64,000 nucleotides of DNA from an uncultured Cyclobacteriaceae bacterium (GCA_937146645.1 CAKZRQ010000017.1:62001-126000), one strand, 5' to 3'. Counted from the first letter of the stretch, positions 16,510 through 27,043 are shown. Notes: generated by a model not told the origin, from the letters alone. A program made the numbers and translations.

Positions 16510-18687
16510 ATGAGACAATCGTCTATTTTATTCTTTTTTGCTGTTCTTTTCATTGCGGCTTGTCAACCTCAAAAAGATCCAGAGCTCCAAAAATGGGAGG
16601 AGCAAGCGTCTCGAGTGGAGATTATTCGAGATGATTTTGGAGTTCCGCATATCTATGGAGAAACTGATGCCGATGCGGTTTTTGGTTTGCTCTATGCACA
16701 GTGTGAGGATGATTTTAGACGAGTGGAGCGTAATTATGTCTGGGCGACGGGGAGACTTGCCGAGCTGCTTGGCGAAGAGGCGATCTATTCTGACGTGCGA
16801 GCGAATATGTACATGACCGAAGCGGAGGCGATTGCGGCTTTTGAATCAGCACCGGAATGGCTCCAGGAGCTATGTCAGGCTTTTGCCGATGGGGTGAATT
16901 ATTATTTAGCAACTCATCCGGAAGTGACCCCGCAGGTGATCACGCGGTATGAGCCTTGGATGCCTATGTTTTTCAGTGAGGGATCCATCGGAGGTGATAT
17001 CGAACAGATTCCAACTCGCAGAATTCAGGCTTTTTATGAGAATGAGCCAGTTATGGCTTCTCATGAAAGCGATGAGGTTTGGAAGTCTCCAGAGTTAATG
17101 GAAGAACCGGCTGGATCGAACGGGATTGCTTTATCCGGTGAACTTACCCAATCAGGAAATGCCATGTTGCTGATCAATCCGCATACCTCCTTTTATTTCC
17201 GACCCGAAGTTCATGTGGTGAGTAATGAAGGACTTGATGCCTATGGTGCGGTGACCTGGGGTCAGTTCTTTGTTTACCAGGGATTCAATGAAAAGACAGG
17301 CTGGATTCATACTTCGACCCGAGTGGATTTCATCGACGAATTTGTTGAGGACGTGAAGGAAAGCAGTGATGGGAAATTGGTTTATCAGTATGGTGAAGAG
17401 GAGAGGCCTGTGGAGTCTTTTGATATTTCTCTGAAGTACAAAACTGATGATGGAGTAGTGAGTAAGGACTTTACTATTTACAGAACTCATCATGGCCCAA
17501 TTACTCATAAGATTGGAGATGATTGGGTATCCACTAAAATTAATTGGGACCCTGTGAATGCGCTATCGCAAAGCTACAGCCGAACCAAGCTGGCAAACTA
17601 CGATGAGTTCCGAGAGATGATGAACATCCGAACAAACTCTTCAAACAATACAGTTTTCGCGGATGCGGAAGGAAACATCGCCTATTTCCATGGCAACTTC
17701 ATCCCGAAAAGAAATACGGAATTCGACTTTAGCAGACCCGTGGATGGAAGTGATCCGGCCACCGACTGGCAGGGGCTTCACACTGTAGATGAAAGTATCG
17801 TCATTAAAAACCCAGGAACGAATTGGATTCAAAACTGTAATTCCACCCCTTTCACTGCAGCTGGGGAATTTTCTCCAAAGCGAGAGGATTATCCTTTTTA
17901 CATGGCTCCGGATCAGGAGAATTTTCGTGGGGTTCATGCGGTTCAGGTTTTAGCTGATGCCCAGGATATGACCTTGGATAGTTTTATTCAGATGGCATAT
18001 GACCCATCCCTTCCAGCTTTCGCAAAGCTTATTCCTGAGCTGGTGCAGGCCTATGATCAAAGTGGAGGTGAGAATTCTGAGGCAATAGAAGTTTTGAGAA
18101 ACTGGGATTATCGAACCGGAGTCGATTCAGAGGCTATGACTTTGGCTCATTTTTACGGGATGACTTATGCGAGAACGGTCGGTTCTCTCAATCGGTTTAT
18201 AGATCACCCAACTATTCGTGGTGAGTTTGAAACACCACAAAACACTCAAATCGTGGTTGCTTTTGATAGAACCATTACTCAGCTGAATGAGGATTTCGGA
18301 ACCTGGCAAATTCCATGGGGAGAGGTGAATCGCTTCCAGCGACTGAGTGGTGAAATCAATGCTGACTTTGATGATGATCAGGAGTACATTCCGGTCGGAC
18401 TTGCATCTGGCAGGTGGGGAGCACTTGCTGCTTATGGTTCTCGTGCTACTGAGAATACGAAGCGATTATATGGCTATCGTGGAAATAGCTTTGTGGCTGT
18501 GGTGGAATTTGGTGAGAAAGTGAAAGCGAAGAGTCTTTTGGCCGGTGGCCAAAGCGGAGATCCCAACTCTCCTCACTTTACTGACCAGGCTCAGATGTAT
18601 GCCGATGAGCAGTTTAAAGATGTGGCGTACTATCGGGAGGATGTGGAGAAAAGAATGAAAGAGAAGTATACTCCTGGACAGAGATAA
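16510..18687 (+). CDS. Penicillin acylase family Ntn hydrolase (lipoprotein)
   Basis: This family cleaves amide bonds such as those of acyl-homoserine lactones or beta-lactams after self-processing into two chains. I start it at 16510 because MRQSSILFFFAVLFIAAC is a lipoprotein signal with lipobox cysteine; an upstream start at 16456 would bury it. The chain begins VEIIRDDFGVPHIYGET, the family opening. The nucleophile of the mature beta chain is probably the Ser in AGSNGIAL (about residue 203), followed by LLINPHTSF. Length (725) is typical. The natural substrate is unknown; quorum-signal or acyl-amide scavenging are candidates. A terminator follows at once. Confidence 0.87.
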   Translation: MRQSSILFFFAVLFIAACQPQKDPELQKWEEQASRVEIIRDDFGVPHIYGETDADAVFGLLYAQCEDDFRRVERNYVWATGRLAELLGEEAIYSDVRANMYMTEAEAIAAFESAPEWLQELCQAFADGVNYYLATHPEVTPQVITRYEPWMPMFFSEGSIGGDIEQIPTRRIQAFYENEPVMASHESDEVWKSPELMEEPAGSNGIALSGELTQSGNAMLLINPHTSFYFRPEVHVVSNEGLDAYGAVTWGQFFVYQGFNEKTGWIHTSTRVDFIDEFVEDVKESSDGKLVYQYGEEERPVESFDISLKYKTDDGVVSKDFTIYRTHHGPITHKIGDDWVSTKINWDPVNALSQSYSRTKLANYDEFREMMNIRTNSSNNTVFADAEGNIAYFHGNFIPKRNTEFDFSRPVDGSDPATDWQGLHTVDESIVIKNPGTNWIQNCNSTPFTAAGEFSPKREDYPFYMAPDQENFRGVHAVQVLADAQDMTLDSFIQMAYDPSLPAFAKLIPELVQAYDQSGGENSEAIEVLRNWDYRTGVDSEAMTLAHFYGMTYARTVGSLNRFIDHPTIRGEFETPQNTQIVVAFDRTITQLNEDFGTWQIPWGEVNRFQRLSGEINADFDDDQEYIPVGLASGRWGALAAYGSRATENTKRLYGYRGNSFVAVVEFGEKVKAKSLLAGGQSGDPNSPHFTDQAQMYADEQFKDVAYYREDVEKRMKEKYTPGQR

Positions 18688-18724
18688 AAAAAAGCCGGAA
18701 TCGTTTTCGATTCTGGCTTTTTTC
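18688..18724. terminator. Bidirectional terminator between acylase gene and ssb
   Basis: The stem AAGCCGGAATCG / CGATTCTGGCTT (one G-T pair) closes a TTTT loop and has an A run before and a T run after, so it can serve both convergent genes. Confidence 0.88.
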
Positions 18725-18739
18725 TTGATCAATTTGAAT

Positions 18740-19114
18740 TTAAAAAGGCAGGTCAGCCTCTGCTTCCTGAACTTTGGTTTTTCTTTCTCCCATTAGCAAG
18801 AGATCATTAATTACGATCTCAGTGACATATCGCTTGATGCCGTCTTTATCGTCATACGATCTATTTGTGATCTTACCTTCAACGGCGATTTCAGAACCTT
18901 TCTCGGTGTACTTTTCCATGATCTCAGCAAGCTTTCCCCAAGCCACGATATTGTGCCAGGTGGTTTCTTCTACGCGCTCGCCTTTCTGATTTTTATACAC
19001 TTCATTCGTGGCGAGACTCACACGTCCAAGAGATTTACCACTCTCTAATTTTTTGATTTCTACTGCGTTTCCAAGGCGTCCAATTAGCTGTACTTTGTTT
19101 CTTAATGCATTCAT
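18740..19114 (-). CDS. ssb: Single-stranded DNA-binding protein
   Basis: The OB-fold SSB protects and organises single-stranded DNA in replication and repair. The start MNALRNKVQLIGRLG at 19114 is chosen; an upstream in-frame ATG at 19195 would add 27 residues that do not fit the family. ETTWHNIVAWGKLAEIMEKYTEKGSEIAVEGKI is the core split here as ETTWHNIVAW, WGKLAEIM and GSEIAVEGKI. The C-terminus EAEADLPF is the acidic hook that recruits partner proteins. At 124 residues it is a short SSB with almost no linker. Confidence 0.93.
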   Translation of the reverse strand: MNALRNKVQLIGRLGNAVEIKKLESGKSLGRVSLATNEVYKNQKGERVEETTWHNIVAWGKLAEIMEKYTEKGSEIAVEGKITNRSYDDKDGIKRYVTEIVINDLLLMGERKTKVQEAEADLPF

Positions 19115-19404
19115 GATGTTATAGATTTTAGTTAGAATTTTTGAATGATGATTTTCTGTTTCGAAAACCTTTGATCCAAAGTTGTGGGAATGCATTGGGG
19201 CAAGTCGGGAGAGAAATATTTGTATCCGTTTGTTGTCGTTTGTTGTCGAATAAAGTCCCTCTATTTCTGATTAAGGCTGATTTTAATTTGAATAAAATAT
19301 ATAGTTTAGGAGTGGTTTTAAATACAGTTGTACAAGATTCTATTTTTTCTGATGTCCTTATCTTTACTATCTACAATGCCTAAAAAGAATTTCAAAAACA
19401 AATT
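19115..19404. other. 290-base spacer between ssb and the mogA-like gene
   Basis: This divergent spacer holds the promoters of ssb and the mogA-like gene. It contains one 10-base tandem duplication (19227-19248). I see no RNA gene; an 80-codon frame at 19141-19383 has no protein-like features. Confidence 0.5.
19227..19248. repeat. Two tandem copies of CGTTTGTTGT
   Basis: The decamer occurs twice in direct succession and is followed by CG. It lies in the divergent ssb spacer. It may be an operator or chance slippage. Confidence 0.6.
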
Positions 19405-19938
19405 ATGACCAAAGCCAAAATCGGAATAGTAACTGTAAGCGATAGAGCCAGTGCGGGAGTATATGAAGATGCCAGTGGAAAGGCGATTATCGATACGCTA
19501 AATGACTATTTAGTTTCTGGATGGGAGGAATCGTATAAGATCATCCCCGATGAACAAGAGTTGATCGAAAAGACGCTTATCGATATGGTGGATCAGGAAG
19601 GCTGTTGCCTTGTGATCACAACAGGAGGAACGGGTCCAGCCAAGAGGGATGTGACCCCTGAAGCCACCGAAGCCGTGTGTGATCGAATGATGCCAGGGTT
19701 TGGAGAACTAATGCGAATGGAGTCCCTGAAGTTCGTGCCTACGGCGATTCTCTCTAGACAGACAGCAGGTTTAAGAAATACCAGCTTGATTTTAAATCTT
19801 CCGGGAAAACCCAAGTCCATTCGGGAATGTCTGGATGCTGTTTTTCCAGCGATTCCTTACTGCATAGACCTGATGGAAGGTCCGTATCTTGAATGTAATG
19901 AGGAGGTGATTAAGCCTTTTCGACCGAAGAAGAAGTAG
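19405..19938 (+). CDS. Molybdenum cofactor protein, MogA/MoaB type
   Basis: Members bind molybdopterin and adenylate it (MogA) before molybdate insertion. The MPT-binding signature TTGGTGPAKRDVTPEAT sits at about residues 72-88 and the C-terminal LPGKPKSIRECLDAV is also typical. At 177 residues it matches MogA. No other moa/moe gene lies in the window, so its partners are elsewhere. It is followed by an intergenic hairpin repeat. Confidence 0.88.
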   Translation: MTKAKIGIVTVSDRASAGVYEDASGKAIIDTLNDYLVSGWEESYKIIPDEQELIEKTLIDMVDQEGCCLVITTGGTGPAKRDVTPEATEAVCDRMMPGFGELMRMESLKFVPTAILSRQTAGLRNTSLILNLPGKPKSIRECLDAVFPAIPYCIDLMEGPYLECNEEVIKPFRPKKK

Positions 19939-19941
19939 TTT

Positions 19942-19988
19942 CAGTTGGCAGCCTGCCTGCCGAAGGTAGGTTGGCAGTTGACAGTTGG
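19942..19988. repeat. REP-like hairpin with CAGTTG repeats
   Basis: The segment combines a stem-loop, GCCTGCCTGCC / GGTAGGTTGGC around GAA (one mismatch and wobble pairs), with flanking copies of CAGTTGGCAG, TTGGCAGTTG and ACAGTTGG. It lies just after the mogA-like stop. Similar CAGTTGGCAG-rich intergenic repeats occur in Cytophagales genomes as far as I recall, so it is probably one copy of a dispersed element. Confidence 0.55.
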
Positions 19989-20044
19989 TGCACTTTGCCT
20001 TTCAACTATGAATTTTGGCCGAGAGGCCGTATCTTTTTAAACTA

Positions 20045-20419
20045 ATGAATACTCAGTCAGCAGATCGGAAATGTTTGAATTGCGGAGAGCCGCTAAAAGG
20101 ACGGATCGATAAAAAGTTCTGCGATGATCAGTGCCGGAATAATTTCAACAATGCTCAAAAGGCAACCACTACCAATCTGATCCGAAACATTAATAATGCA
20201 CTCAAAAAGAATCGTGTGATTCTTCAGGGCTTTATCCCGGAGGGAGAGAATCTAGGCAAAACTACGAAGGATAGGATGCTAAGGGCTGGCTTTCAATTCA
20301 AGTATTTTACCCATACCTATGAAAACAAAAAAGGGAATCAATACTTTTATTGCTATGACTTTGGATACCTGGAATTGGACGGCGACTGGTTTTTGGTGGT
20401 CAAAGGCAAAGACTCTTAA
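20045..20419 (+). CDS. Zinc-ribbon protein, DUF2116-like
   Basis: The 124-residue protein has one N-terminal zinc ribbon with cysteines at about 10, 13, 26 and 30 (CLNC ... FCDDQC), the pattern of DUF2116-type proteins. A helical middle (ATTTNLIRNINNALKKN) and an aromatic-rich C-terminus (YENKKGNQYFYCYDFGYLEL) follow. I start at the ATG at 20045; a frame opening with TTG at 20015 would add ten unlikely residues. Function is unknown; nucleic-acid binding is possible. It is 10 bases upstream of a small GNAT gene. Confidence 0.75.
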   Translation: MNTQSADRKCLNCGEPLKGRIDKKFCDDQCRNNFNNAQKATTTNLIRNINNALKKNRVILQGFIPEGENLGKTTKDRMLRAGFQFKYFTHTYENKKGNQYFYCYDFGYLELDGDWFLVVKGKDS

Positions 20420-20429
20420 CCTATAACAC

Positions 20430-20711
20430 ATGGAAATCAAGCATCAATCCGATGGGCATCGAGGCTCATTTTACACGGGGACTTTGGAAGATAAAAAAGC
20501 TGAAATGGTTTATGTAATGGCAGGTACTTCCAAAATGATTATTGAACACACTGAGGTGAGTGATGAGCTGAGAGGACAGGGGGTAGGTATGAAACTTTTG
20601 GAAGCACTGGTCGAAGAAGTGAGACAAAGAGAAGTTCGGGTTCTTCCCTTATGTCCTTTTGCCAAAGCCAGTTTCCTGAAAAGAAAGGACCTGCAGGATG
20701 TCCTGGTATAG
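20430..20711 (+). CDS. Small GNAT-family N-acetyltransferase
   Basis: This 93-residue protein is of the single-domain YidJ/Gtn type. It has the acetyl-CoA pyrophosphate loop RGQGVGMKLLEAL (about 50-62) and the closing VLPLCPFAKASFLKR typical of this short clade. Acceptor substrates of the clade are not known. It follows the zinc-ribbon gene closely and probably shares its transcript. Confidence 0.87.
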   Translation: MEIKHQSDGHRGSFYTGTLEDKKAEMVYVMAGTSKMIIEHTEVSDELRGQGVGMKLLEALVEEVRQREVRVLPLCPFAKASFLKRKDLQDVLV

Positions 20712-20759
20712 TCTTTCCTCTGAGATTCAGTATTTTTCATTCCATCAAGTTATCTCCCC

Positions 20760-21503
20760 TTGATCCTAGGCCTTAGCGCATTTCAGTTTTCCATTTTGGC
20801 CCTTGCAGCCTTTATCCTTGGCTTATCCAAATCGGGAATTAAAGGAATCAGCATAATCATCGTGGCTATGCTGGTCTTTATTTTTGGTGCCAAAGAATCC
20901 ACAGGAATCCTTCTCCCCATGTTGATCGTCGGAGATATCTTCGCAGTCATCTATTACAATCGACACGCCCAATGGCGATTCCTTTGGAGGCTTCTTCCTT
21001 CTATGGCCGTTGGGGTGATTTTAGGAACCTGGGTAGGAGAGATTATTCCCGAAGAGGCATTTAGAAAAAGTATGGCGGCCATCATCTTGATTTCGATCAT
21101 AATGATGGTTTGGTGGGAGAAAAGGGCGTCTAAATCAGTTCCTGATAATTTGGGTTTTGCCAGTGCATTGGGTCTGACAGCTGGATTCACCACAATGGTT
21201 GGAAATCTTGCCGGTTCATTTGCGAATCTCTATTTCCTGGCCATGCGATTGCCAAAAAATGCCTTCATTGGTACCACAGCCTGGCTATTCTTAATCATCA
21301 ATGTGTTCAAAGTTCCCTTTCATATTTTCAGCTGGGAAACCATCAATGGGGATTCTATTCTGATCAGCTTGATCACGGTGCCCTTTATTTTCCTGGGGCT
21401 TTTTTCAGGGGTAAAGATTTTAAAACGAGTGAATGAGAAGTTTTTTCGAAACTTCATTTTTCTCGCTACGGCAGTGGGAGCGATTTTGATATTCTTTACC
21501 TAG
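20760..21503 (+). CDS. TauE/SafE family permease
   Basis: This is a 247-residue integral membrane protein with about eight hydrophobic helices and the repeated family segments LGLSKSGIKG (near residue 20) and AGFTTMVGNLAGS (near 140). Members export or import sulfite, sulfonates or sulfoacetate; the substrate here is unknown. No ATG lies near the start, and TTG at 20760 (MILGLSAF) is the best candidate. It is convergent with the next small gene, with 2 bases between stops. Confidence 0.85.
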   Translation: MILGLSAFQFSILALAAFILGLSKSGIKGISIIIVAMLVFIFGAKESTGILLPMLIVGDIFAVIYYNRHAQWRFLWRLLPSMAVGVILGTWVGEIIPEEAFRKSMAAIILISIIMMVWWEKRASKSVPDNLGFASALGLTAGFTTMVGNLAGSFANLYFLAMRLPKNAFIGTTAWLFLIINVFKVPFHIFSWETINGDSILISLITVPFIFLGLFSGVKILKRVNEKFFRNFIFLATAVGAILIFFT

Positions 21504-21505
21504 AA

Positions 21506-21784
21506 TTAAAAGGTTGCCAGCATCATCACCAGAACAAAAACGATCACGAAGATGAGCGGAATGAGCCACCGGATTCTTCGCTCTTGTTCTCGTCTGTCAT
21601 TCAGAATATCCAGGTTTTCCGAGAGTTTTTCTGGGTCCTGAGGGTCTCGTGGTGGAAAAGTTGAATTGCTGGCTCGCTCCCGGACCTTTCCTAAATTATG
21701 ATTCTCTTTAAATGAGTTACTCGCGTTCTTGCTAAATCCTGCTCCTCCTGTCATTTTAAGTGCTGTTTGATTGAAAGTAACCAT
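21506..21784 (-). CDS. Small tail-anchored membrane protein, unknown
   Basis: The 92-residue protein is polar and charged for about 65 residues (NASNSFKENHNL, RDPQDPEKLSENLD) and ends in one hydrophobic helix (about 72-90, LIPLIFVIVFVLVMML) preceded by RREQERRIRW. That is the layout of a tail-anchored inner-membrane protein with its body in the cytoplasm. I recognise no family. It sits alone between the TauE gene and the S10 peptidase. Confidence 0.55.
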   Translation of the reverse strand: MVTFNQTALKMTGGAGFSKNASNSFKENHNLGKVRERASNSTFPPRDPQDPEKLSENLDILNDRREQERRIRWLIPLIFVIVFVLVMMLATF

Positions 21785-21878
21785 TCATTAGTTGTTTGGA
21801 AATAGAATATTGATGAATGGAATTACTCACTTTTCTTTTGGTCTGATTTACCTATATTCCTAAACCAAAACACCAATC

Positions 21879-23399
21879 ATGAAAAATCTACGAACATATC
21901 TTTTATGCTTTCTGATTATTGGAGTCACCCAATTTGCCCAAGCTCAGGAAGAAGAAAAATCCATGAAAGCCGAGGATCCAAAAGCTGAGGTTTTTGAAAG
22001 TCAACAATCGGTAACCATCGATGGACAGACCATCAACCTTAAAACGATGGCCGGGACCATGGAGCTGAAGGATGAAAACAATAAGCCCATTGCTCTTTTT
22101 GGTTTCACCGCTTACTTCAAAGAAAATGCGGGAAAGGATAGACCCATCATTTTTTCCTATAACGGAGGACCAGGTTCTTCATCTTACTGGCTGCATATGG
22201 GAATTATGGGTCCAAAACGAATTGTGGTAGATGATCCGAATTATAACCAGGCAGCGCCCTATGAGCTAGCCAACAATGAATTTTCGATTTTGGATGTGGC
22301 TGATGTCGTGATGATGGATCCGGTAGGAACTGGATTGAGTGTGCCAATAGGGGAGGCCAAAGGCAAGGATTTCTGGGGAGTGGATCAGGATATTCGAAGT
22401 GTAAGCCTATTCATCATGCAATTTTTGAAGGAGCATGATCGATTGAATTCTCCAAAATACATTCTTGGTGAGAGTTACGGAACCTTTAGAAACGCGGGGG
22501 TCATGAATTACCTATTGGGTAAAGGGTATGCCTTGAATGGAGTCGTGATGGTTTCAGCAGTTTTTGATTTGCGCACTTTGTTTTTTGAGCCCTATGAGGA
22601 TATTTCCTATATCGTGTTTTTTCCAACCATGGCAGCTACAGCCTGGTATCATGATCAGCTAGCTCAAAAGACGGAAGACTTTGAGGCATTCATTGATGAA
22701 GTCAGAACCTTCACAGAAATGGAATACACCCCAGCTTTATTTAAAGGAAACCGGCTTTCGGAAAGTGAAAAGGCTCAGGTAGCTCAAAATCTAGAAAAGT
22801 ATACCGGAGTTTCGGCGGATGTTTGGCAGAGAGCGGATTTAAAAATCGAGGCGGGTGAGTTTTTTCAGGAACTGCTCAGAGATGAGGAGAACACGGTCGG
22901 TCGATTAGATTCCAGATATAAAGGCATTAATATTGACCCAATGTCAATGGATTCATTTACTGATCCACAAAGTGATGCCATTTCCCCGGCTTATACCATG
23001 GGTTTTCTGGATTATTTCCACGGTGATTTGGGTGTGAGTAAAGATTGGAATTATTCGACTTCAGCATATACTAAGGAAGGTTTTAACTGGGATTGGTCTC
23101 GAGGTGGAGGAAATAGCTTTGGAGCCACTCCTTCTATTTCTACACTTCCTGATATGGCTACAGCCCTGAGTCAGGATCCAAATGTGAAAATTCTCATCAT
23201 GAATGGTTACTATGATCTTGCCACTGTGTTTTATGGTGTGGAACATTCCATCTCTCGATTGGATTTACCTCAGTCTGCTTTGGATCGAATTATTATGACC
23301 TACTACGAGGCGGGACATATGATGTACACGGATTTGCCTTCTGCACAGAAGTTCAGAGATGATCTGAAAGCTTTTATTGAAGACACGCTACGAAAGTAA
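21879..23399 (+). CDS. S10 family serine carboxypeptidase, exported
   Basis: The 506-residue protein has a signal peptide ending near AQAQ (about residue 23). The oxyanion segment SYNGGPGSSSYWLHMG, the nucleophile elbow GESYGTF, the Asp in MNGYYDLATVF and the His in EAGHMMY form the alpha/beta-hydrolase triad of family S10. It would remove C-terminal residues from peptides in the periplasm. It is 6 bases upstream of a second secreted hydrolase gene, so the two probably form a small peptide-scavenging operon. Confidence 0.9.
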   Translation: MKNLRTYLLCFLIIGVTQFAQAQEEEKSMKAEDPKAEVFESQQSVTIDGQTINLKTMAGTMELKDENNKPIALFGFTAYFKENAGKDRPIIFSYNGGPGSSSYWLHMGIMGPKRIVVDDPNYNQAAPYELANNEFSILDVADVVMMDPVGTGLSVPIGEAKGKDFWGVDQDIRSVSLFIMQFLKEHDRLNSPKYILGESYGTFRNAGVMNYLLGKGYALNGVVMVSAVFDLRTLFFEPYEDISYIVFFPTMAATAWYHDQLAQKTEDFEAFIDEVRTFTEMEYTPALFKGNRLSESEKAQVAQNLEKYTGVSADVWQRADLKIEAGEFFQELLRDEENTVGRLDSRYKGINIDPMSMDSFTDPQSDAISPAYTMGFLDYFHGDLGVSKDWNYSTSAYTKEGFNWDWSRGGGNSFGATPSISTLPDMATALSQDPNVKILIMNGYYDLATVFYGVEHSISRLDLPQSALDRIIMTYYEAGHMMYTDLPSAQKFRDDLKAFIEDTLRK

Positions 23400-23405
23400 T
23401 CCTGG

Positions 23406-24482
23406 ATGAAGTCAATTGCAAAGAGGCTGTTTCTAGGTCTTTTCCTCTTGTTTCCTTTGGGCCTTTCGGCCCAAAGCTCTCCCTATTTCCCACCAATTGA
23501 CTCAGAAGAGTGGTCGAAAAAAGACCTGAATAGTTTGGGTTGGGATGATCGGGAGCTTGCTCAATTTCTCGAGTGGTTACCCTCTCAGGGAACCCGTTCC
23601 TTTATGATTCTTAAGGATGGTGAAATCGTTGTAGAAGAATATTGGGGAGCAAAGTTGACGGGTCTTGGAAATATGGATAAGGATGCTCTCTGGTATTGGG
23701 CATCGGCTGGCAAAACTCTTACAGCCAGTTTGATTGGAATCGCTGAAGATCAAAAGCTCCTGAAGGTAAAGCATAGCACTTCCAGATACCTGGGTGAAGG
23801 CTGGACTTCACTTCCCGAAAAGCGAGAAAAGGAAATAAGGATTAGCCATCAGTTATCGATGACCACCGGTCTTGATGAAAGGATTGAAAGTCCGGATAAC
23901 ACCGACCCCGATAATCTGAAATTTTTCTCATTAGTGGATAAAAGATGGGCCTATCACAATGCTCCCTACACTTTGCTGACAAAGGTGATTTCGGAGGCAT
24001 CCGGAAAATCTCTAACAGAGTATTTTCGAACGAATCTAGGGGATAAAATTGGGATGACTGGGACCTGGCAAAATGTGGGCGAGAACAAAGTCTTCTATAG
24101 CAACGCACGTTCCATGGCCCGCTTTGGATTATTCCTTTTGAATAAAGGAAAATGGCAGGGGGAAGAATTGCTAAGCTCCAAGTATTTTGAAGCCATGACC
24201 AGCTCCAGTAGTTCTGATAATCCGTCGTATGGTTACTTAACCTGGTTAAACTCTGAGGATGGATTCAAAGTACCAGGCATTCAAAGAAAGTTCAAAGGTA
24301 AACCTATCGCCAATGCTCCAGAAGATATGATAATGGCTTTGGGAAGAAATGGGCAGATGCTTTTGGTAGTGCCTTCTCAAAATTTGGTCATTGTAAGGAT
24401 GGGAGCCTCATCAAGTGAAATCCTTTTCCCAAGACAGTTTGTGAATCAGCTTTGGGATAGATTGGATGGGGTGATGGAATAA
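23406..24482 (+). CDS. Beta-lactamase-fold serine hydrolase, exported
   Basis: The 358-residue protein has a signal peptide (LFPLGLSAQSS, about residue 23). The class C-type motif SxxK is SAGK (about 99-102) and YxN is YHN (about 182), both at expected spacing. This family includes esterases, D-amino-peptidases and transpeptidase-like enzymes. The exact substrate is unknown. It follows the S10 carboxypeptidase gene by 6 bases and ends 5 bases from a convergent response regulator gene. Confidence 0.88.
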   Translation: MKSIAKRLFLGLFLLFPLGLSAQSSPYFPPIDSEEWSKKDLNSLGWDDRELAQFLEWLPSQGTRSFMILKDGEIVVEEYWGAKLTGLGNMDKDALWYWASAGKTLTASLIGIAEDQKLLKVKHSTSRYLGEGWTSLPEKREKEIRISHQLSMTTGLDERIESPDNTDPDNLKFFSLVDKRWAYHNAPYTLLTKVISEASGKSLTEYFRTNLGDKIGMTGTWQNVGENKVFYSNARSMARFGLFLLNKGKWQGEELLSSKYFEAMTSSSSSDNPSYGYLTWLNSEDGFKVPGIQRKFKGKPIANAPEDMIMALGRNGQMLLVVPSQNLVIVRMGASSSEILFPRQFVNQLWDRLDGVME

Positions 24483-24487
24483 AGGGC

Positions 24488-24871
24488 TCAGAGAGAATCA
24501 ATTTGCTCAGAGAGCTTCTCTATTGTCAGTGGCTTCTCCAGAAATCCCGAAACGATAGCATAATCCTGAGCTTTGATCCTATCTAAAAAGTCGATAGAGC
24601 TGGATAGAATTACGATCACATCATTTCTATGTGGATATTTTTCCTGGTAGTGATTTAAAAACTCCCAACCATTCATAATGGGCATATTGATATCCAGCAG
24701 GATGAGAGATTTATCTTCCGCATTCAGACTGTCTAAAAATTCCAAAGCCTCAGCTCCTGAAAGGAACTCCCGGGTTTCTTCTCCCAGCTCTACTTTAGAT
24801 ATCAGTCTTTGATTGATGAGATTATTTATGGGGTCGTCATCAACCAACAATATGTTTTTAAAATGCGCCAT
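24488..24871 (-). CDS. Orphan single-domain response regulator
   Basis: This is a 127-residue CheY-like receiver with acidic residues in LLVDDDPINN, the phospho-acceptor D60 in LILLDINMPIMNG and Lys in FLEKPL. It has no output domain, and no kinase lies nearby. It is of the subtype common in Bacteroidota (VDDDxxNN), often paired with hybrid histidine kinases encoded elsewhere. Confidence 0.87.
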   Translation of the reverse strand: MAHFKNILLVDDDPINNLINQRLISKVELGEETREFLSGAEALEFLDSLNAEDKSLILLDINMPIMNGWEFLNHYQEKYPHRNDVIVILSSSIDFLDRIKAQDYAIVSGFLEKPLTIEKLSEQIDSL

Positions 24872-24960
24872 TAAGGCTGAAAAGTGCGTTAAGTTGTTTC
24901 AAAGTACAACTTTAATCAGAGCTTCAATAAGATTTTCAACCATTTTTATAACTGGTTAAA

Positions 24961-24991
24961 AAAAAAGAGAAACCGTTAGGTTTCTCTTTTT
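24961..24991 (-). terminator. Rho-independent terminator after groEL
   Basis: A perfect 11-bp stem (AAAGAGAAACC / GGTTTCTCTTT) closes a GTTA loop, with a long A run on the plus strand that becomes the U tract of the groEL transcript. Confidence 0.9.
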
Positions 24992-25011
24992 AATAATTGC
25001 GTTGGTTGGAA

Positions 25012-26655
<1,644 letters not shown>

Positions 26656-26683
26656 TTATTTTTTGGGTTAAATTTTTGATTGA

Positions 26684-26962
26684 TTAAAGTACCGCGAAGA
26701 TGTCAGACTCTCTCATGATGAGGTAGTCGTTTCCTTCTACACTAAGTTCAGTTCCGGAATACTTTCCGTATAAAACGTTGTCGCCAACTTTTACTGTAAG
26801 TGGCTCATCTTTTTTACCATTTCCTACTGCAACTACTACACCTTTTTGAGGCTTTTCTTTTGCAGTATCAGGAATGTAAAGACCTGAAGCAGTCTTTTCT
26901 TCAGCAGCTGCAGGCTGTACCAAAACCCGATCTGCTAGTGGCTTGATGTTCACGTTTGACAT
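26684..26962 (-). CDS. groS: Co-chaperonin GroES
   Basis: The 92-residue lid of the chaperonin opens [19 protein letters not shown] and includes the mobile loop [16 protein letters not shown] and [14 protein letters not shown]. It is the first gene of groES-groEL. No CIRCE sequence is visible upstream; instead there is an array of CTGNCA-like hexamers. Confidence 0.97.
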   Translation of the reverse strand: MSNVNIKPLADRVLVQPAAAEEKTASGLYIPDTAKEKPQKGVVVAVGNGKKDEPLTVKVGDNVLYGKYSGTELSVEGNDYLIMRESDIFAVL

Positions 26963-27043
26963 AGTTTATTTTTATTTAAGGTTAGATTAAAATGCATCTG
27001 CTTCATAGCAGTTCTCATGCCAAGCGAATTTATGGAAAAAACC

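Noticed and set aside
19141-19383. 80-codon plus-strand frame in the ssb spacer
   Set aside because: No domain, no ribosome-binding site, unlikely composition, and it overlaps the tandem decamer and the ssb promoter region.
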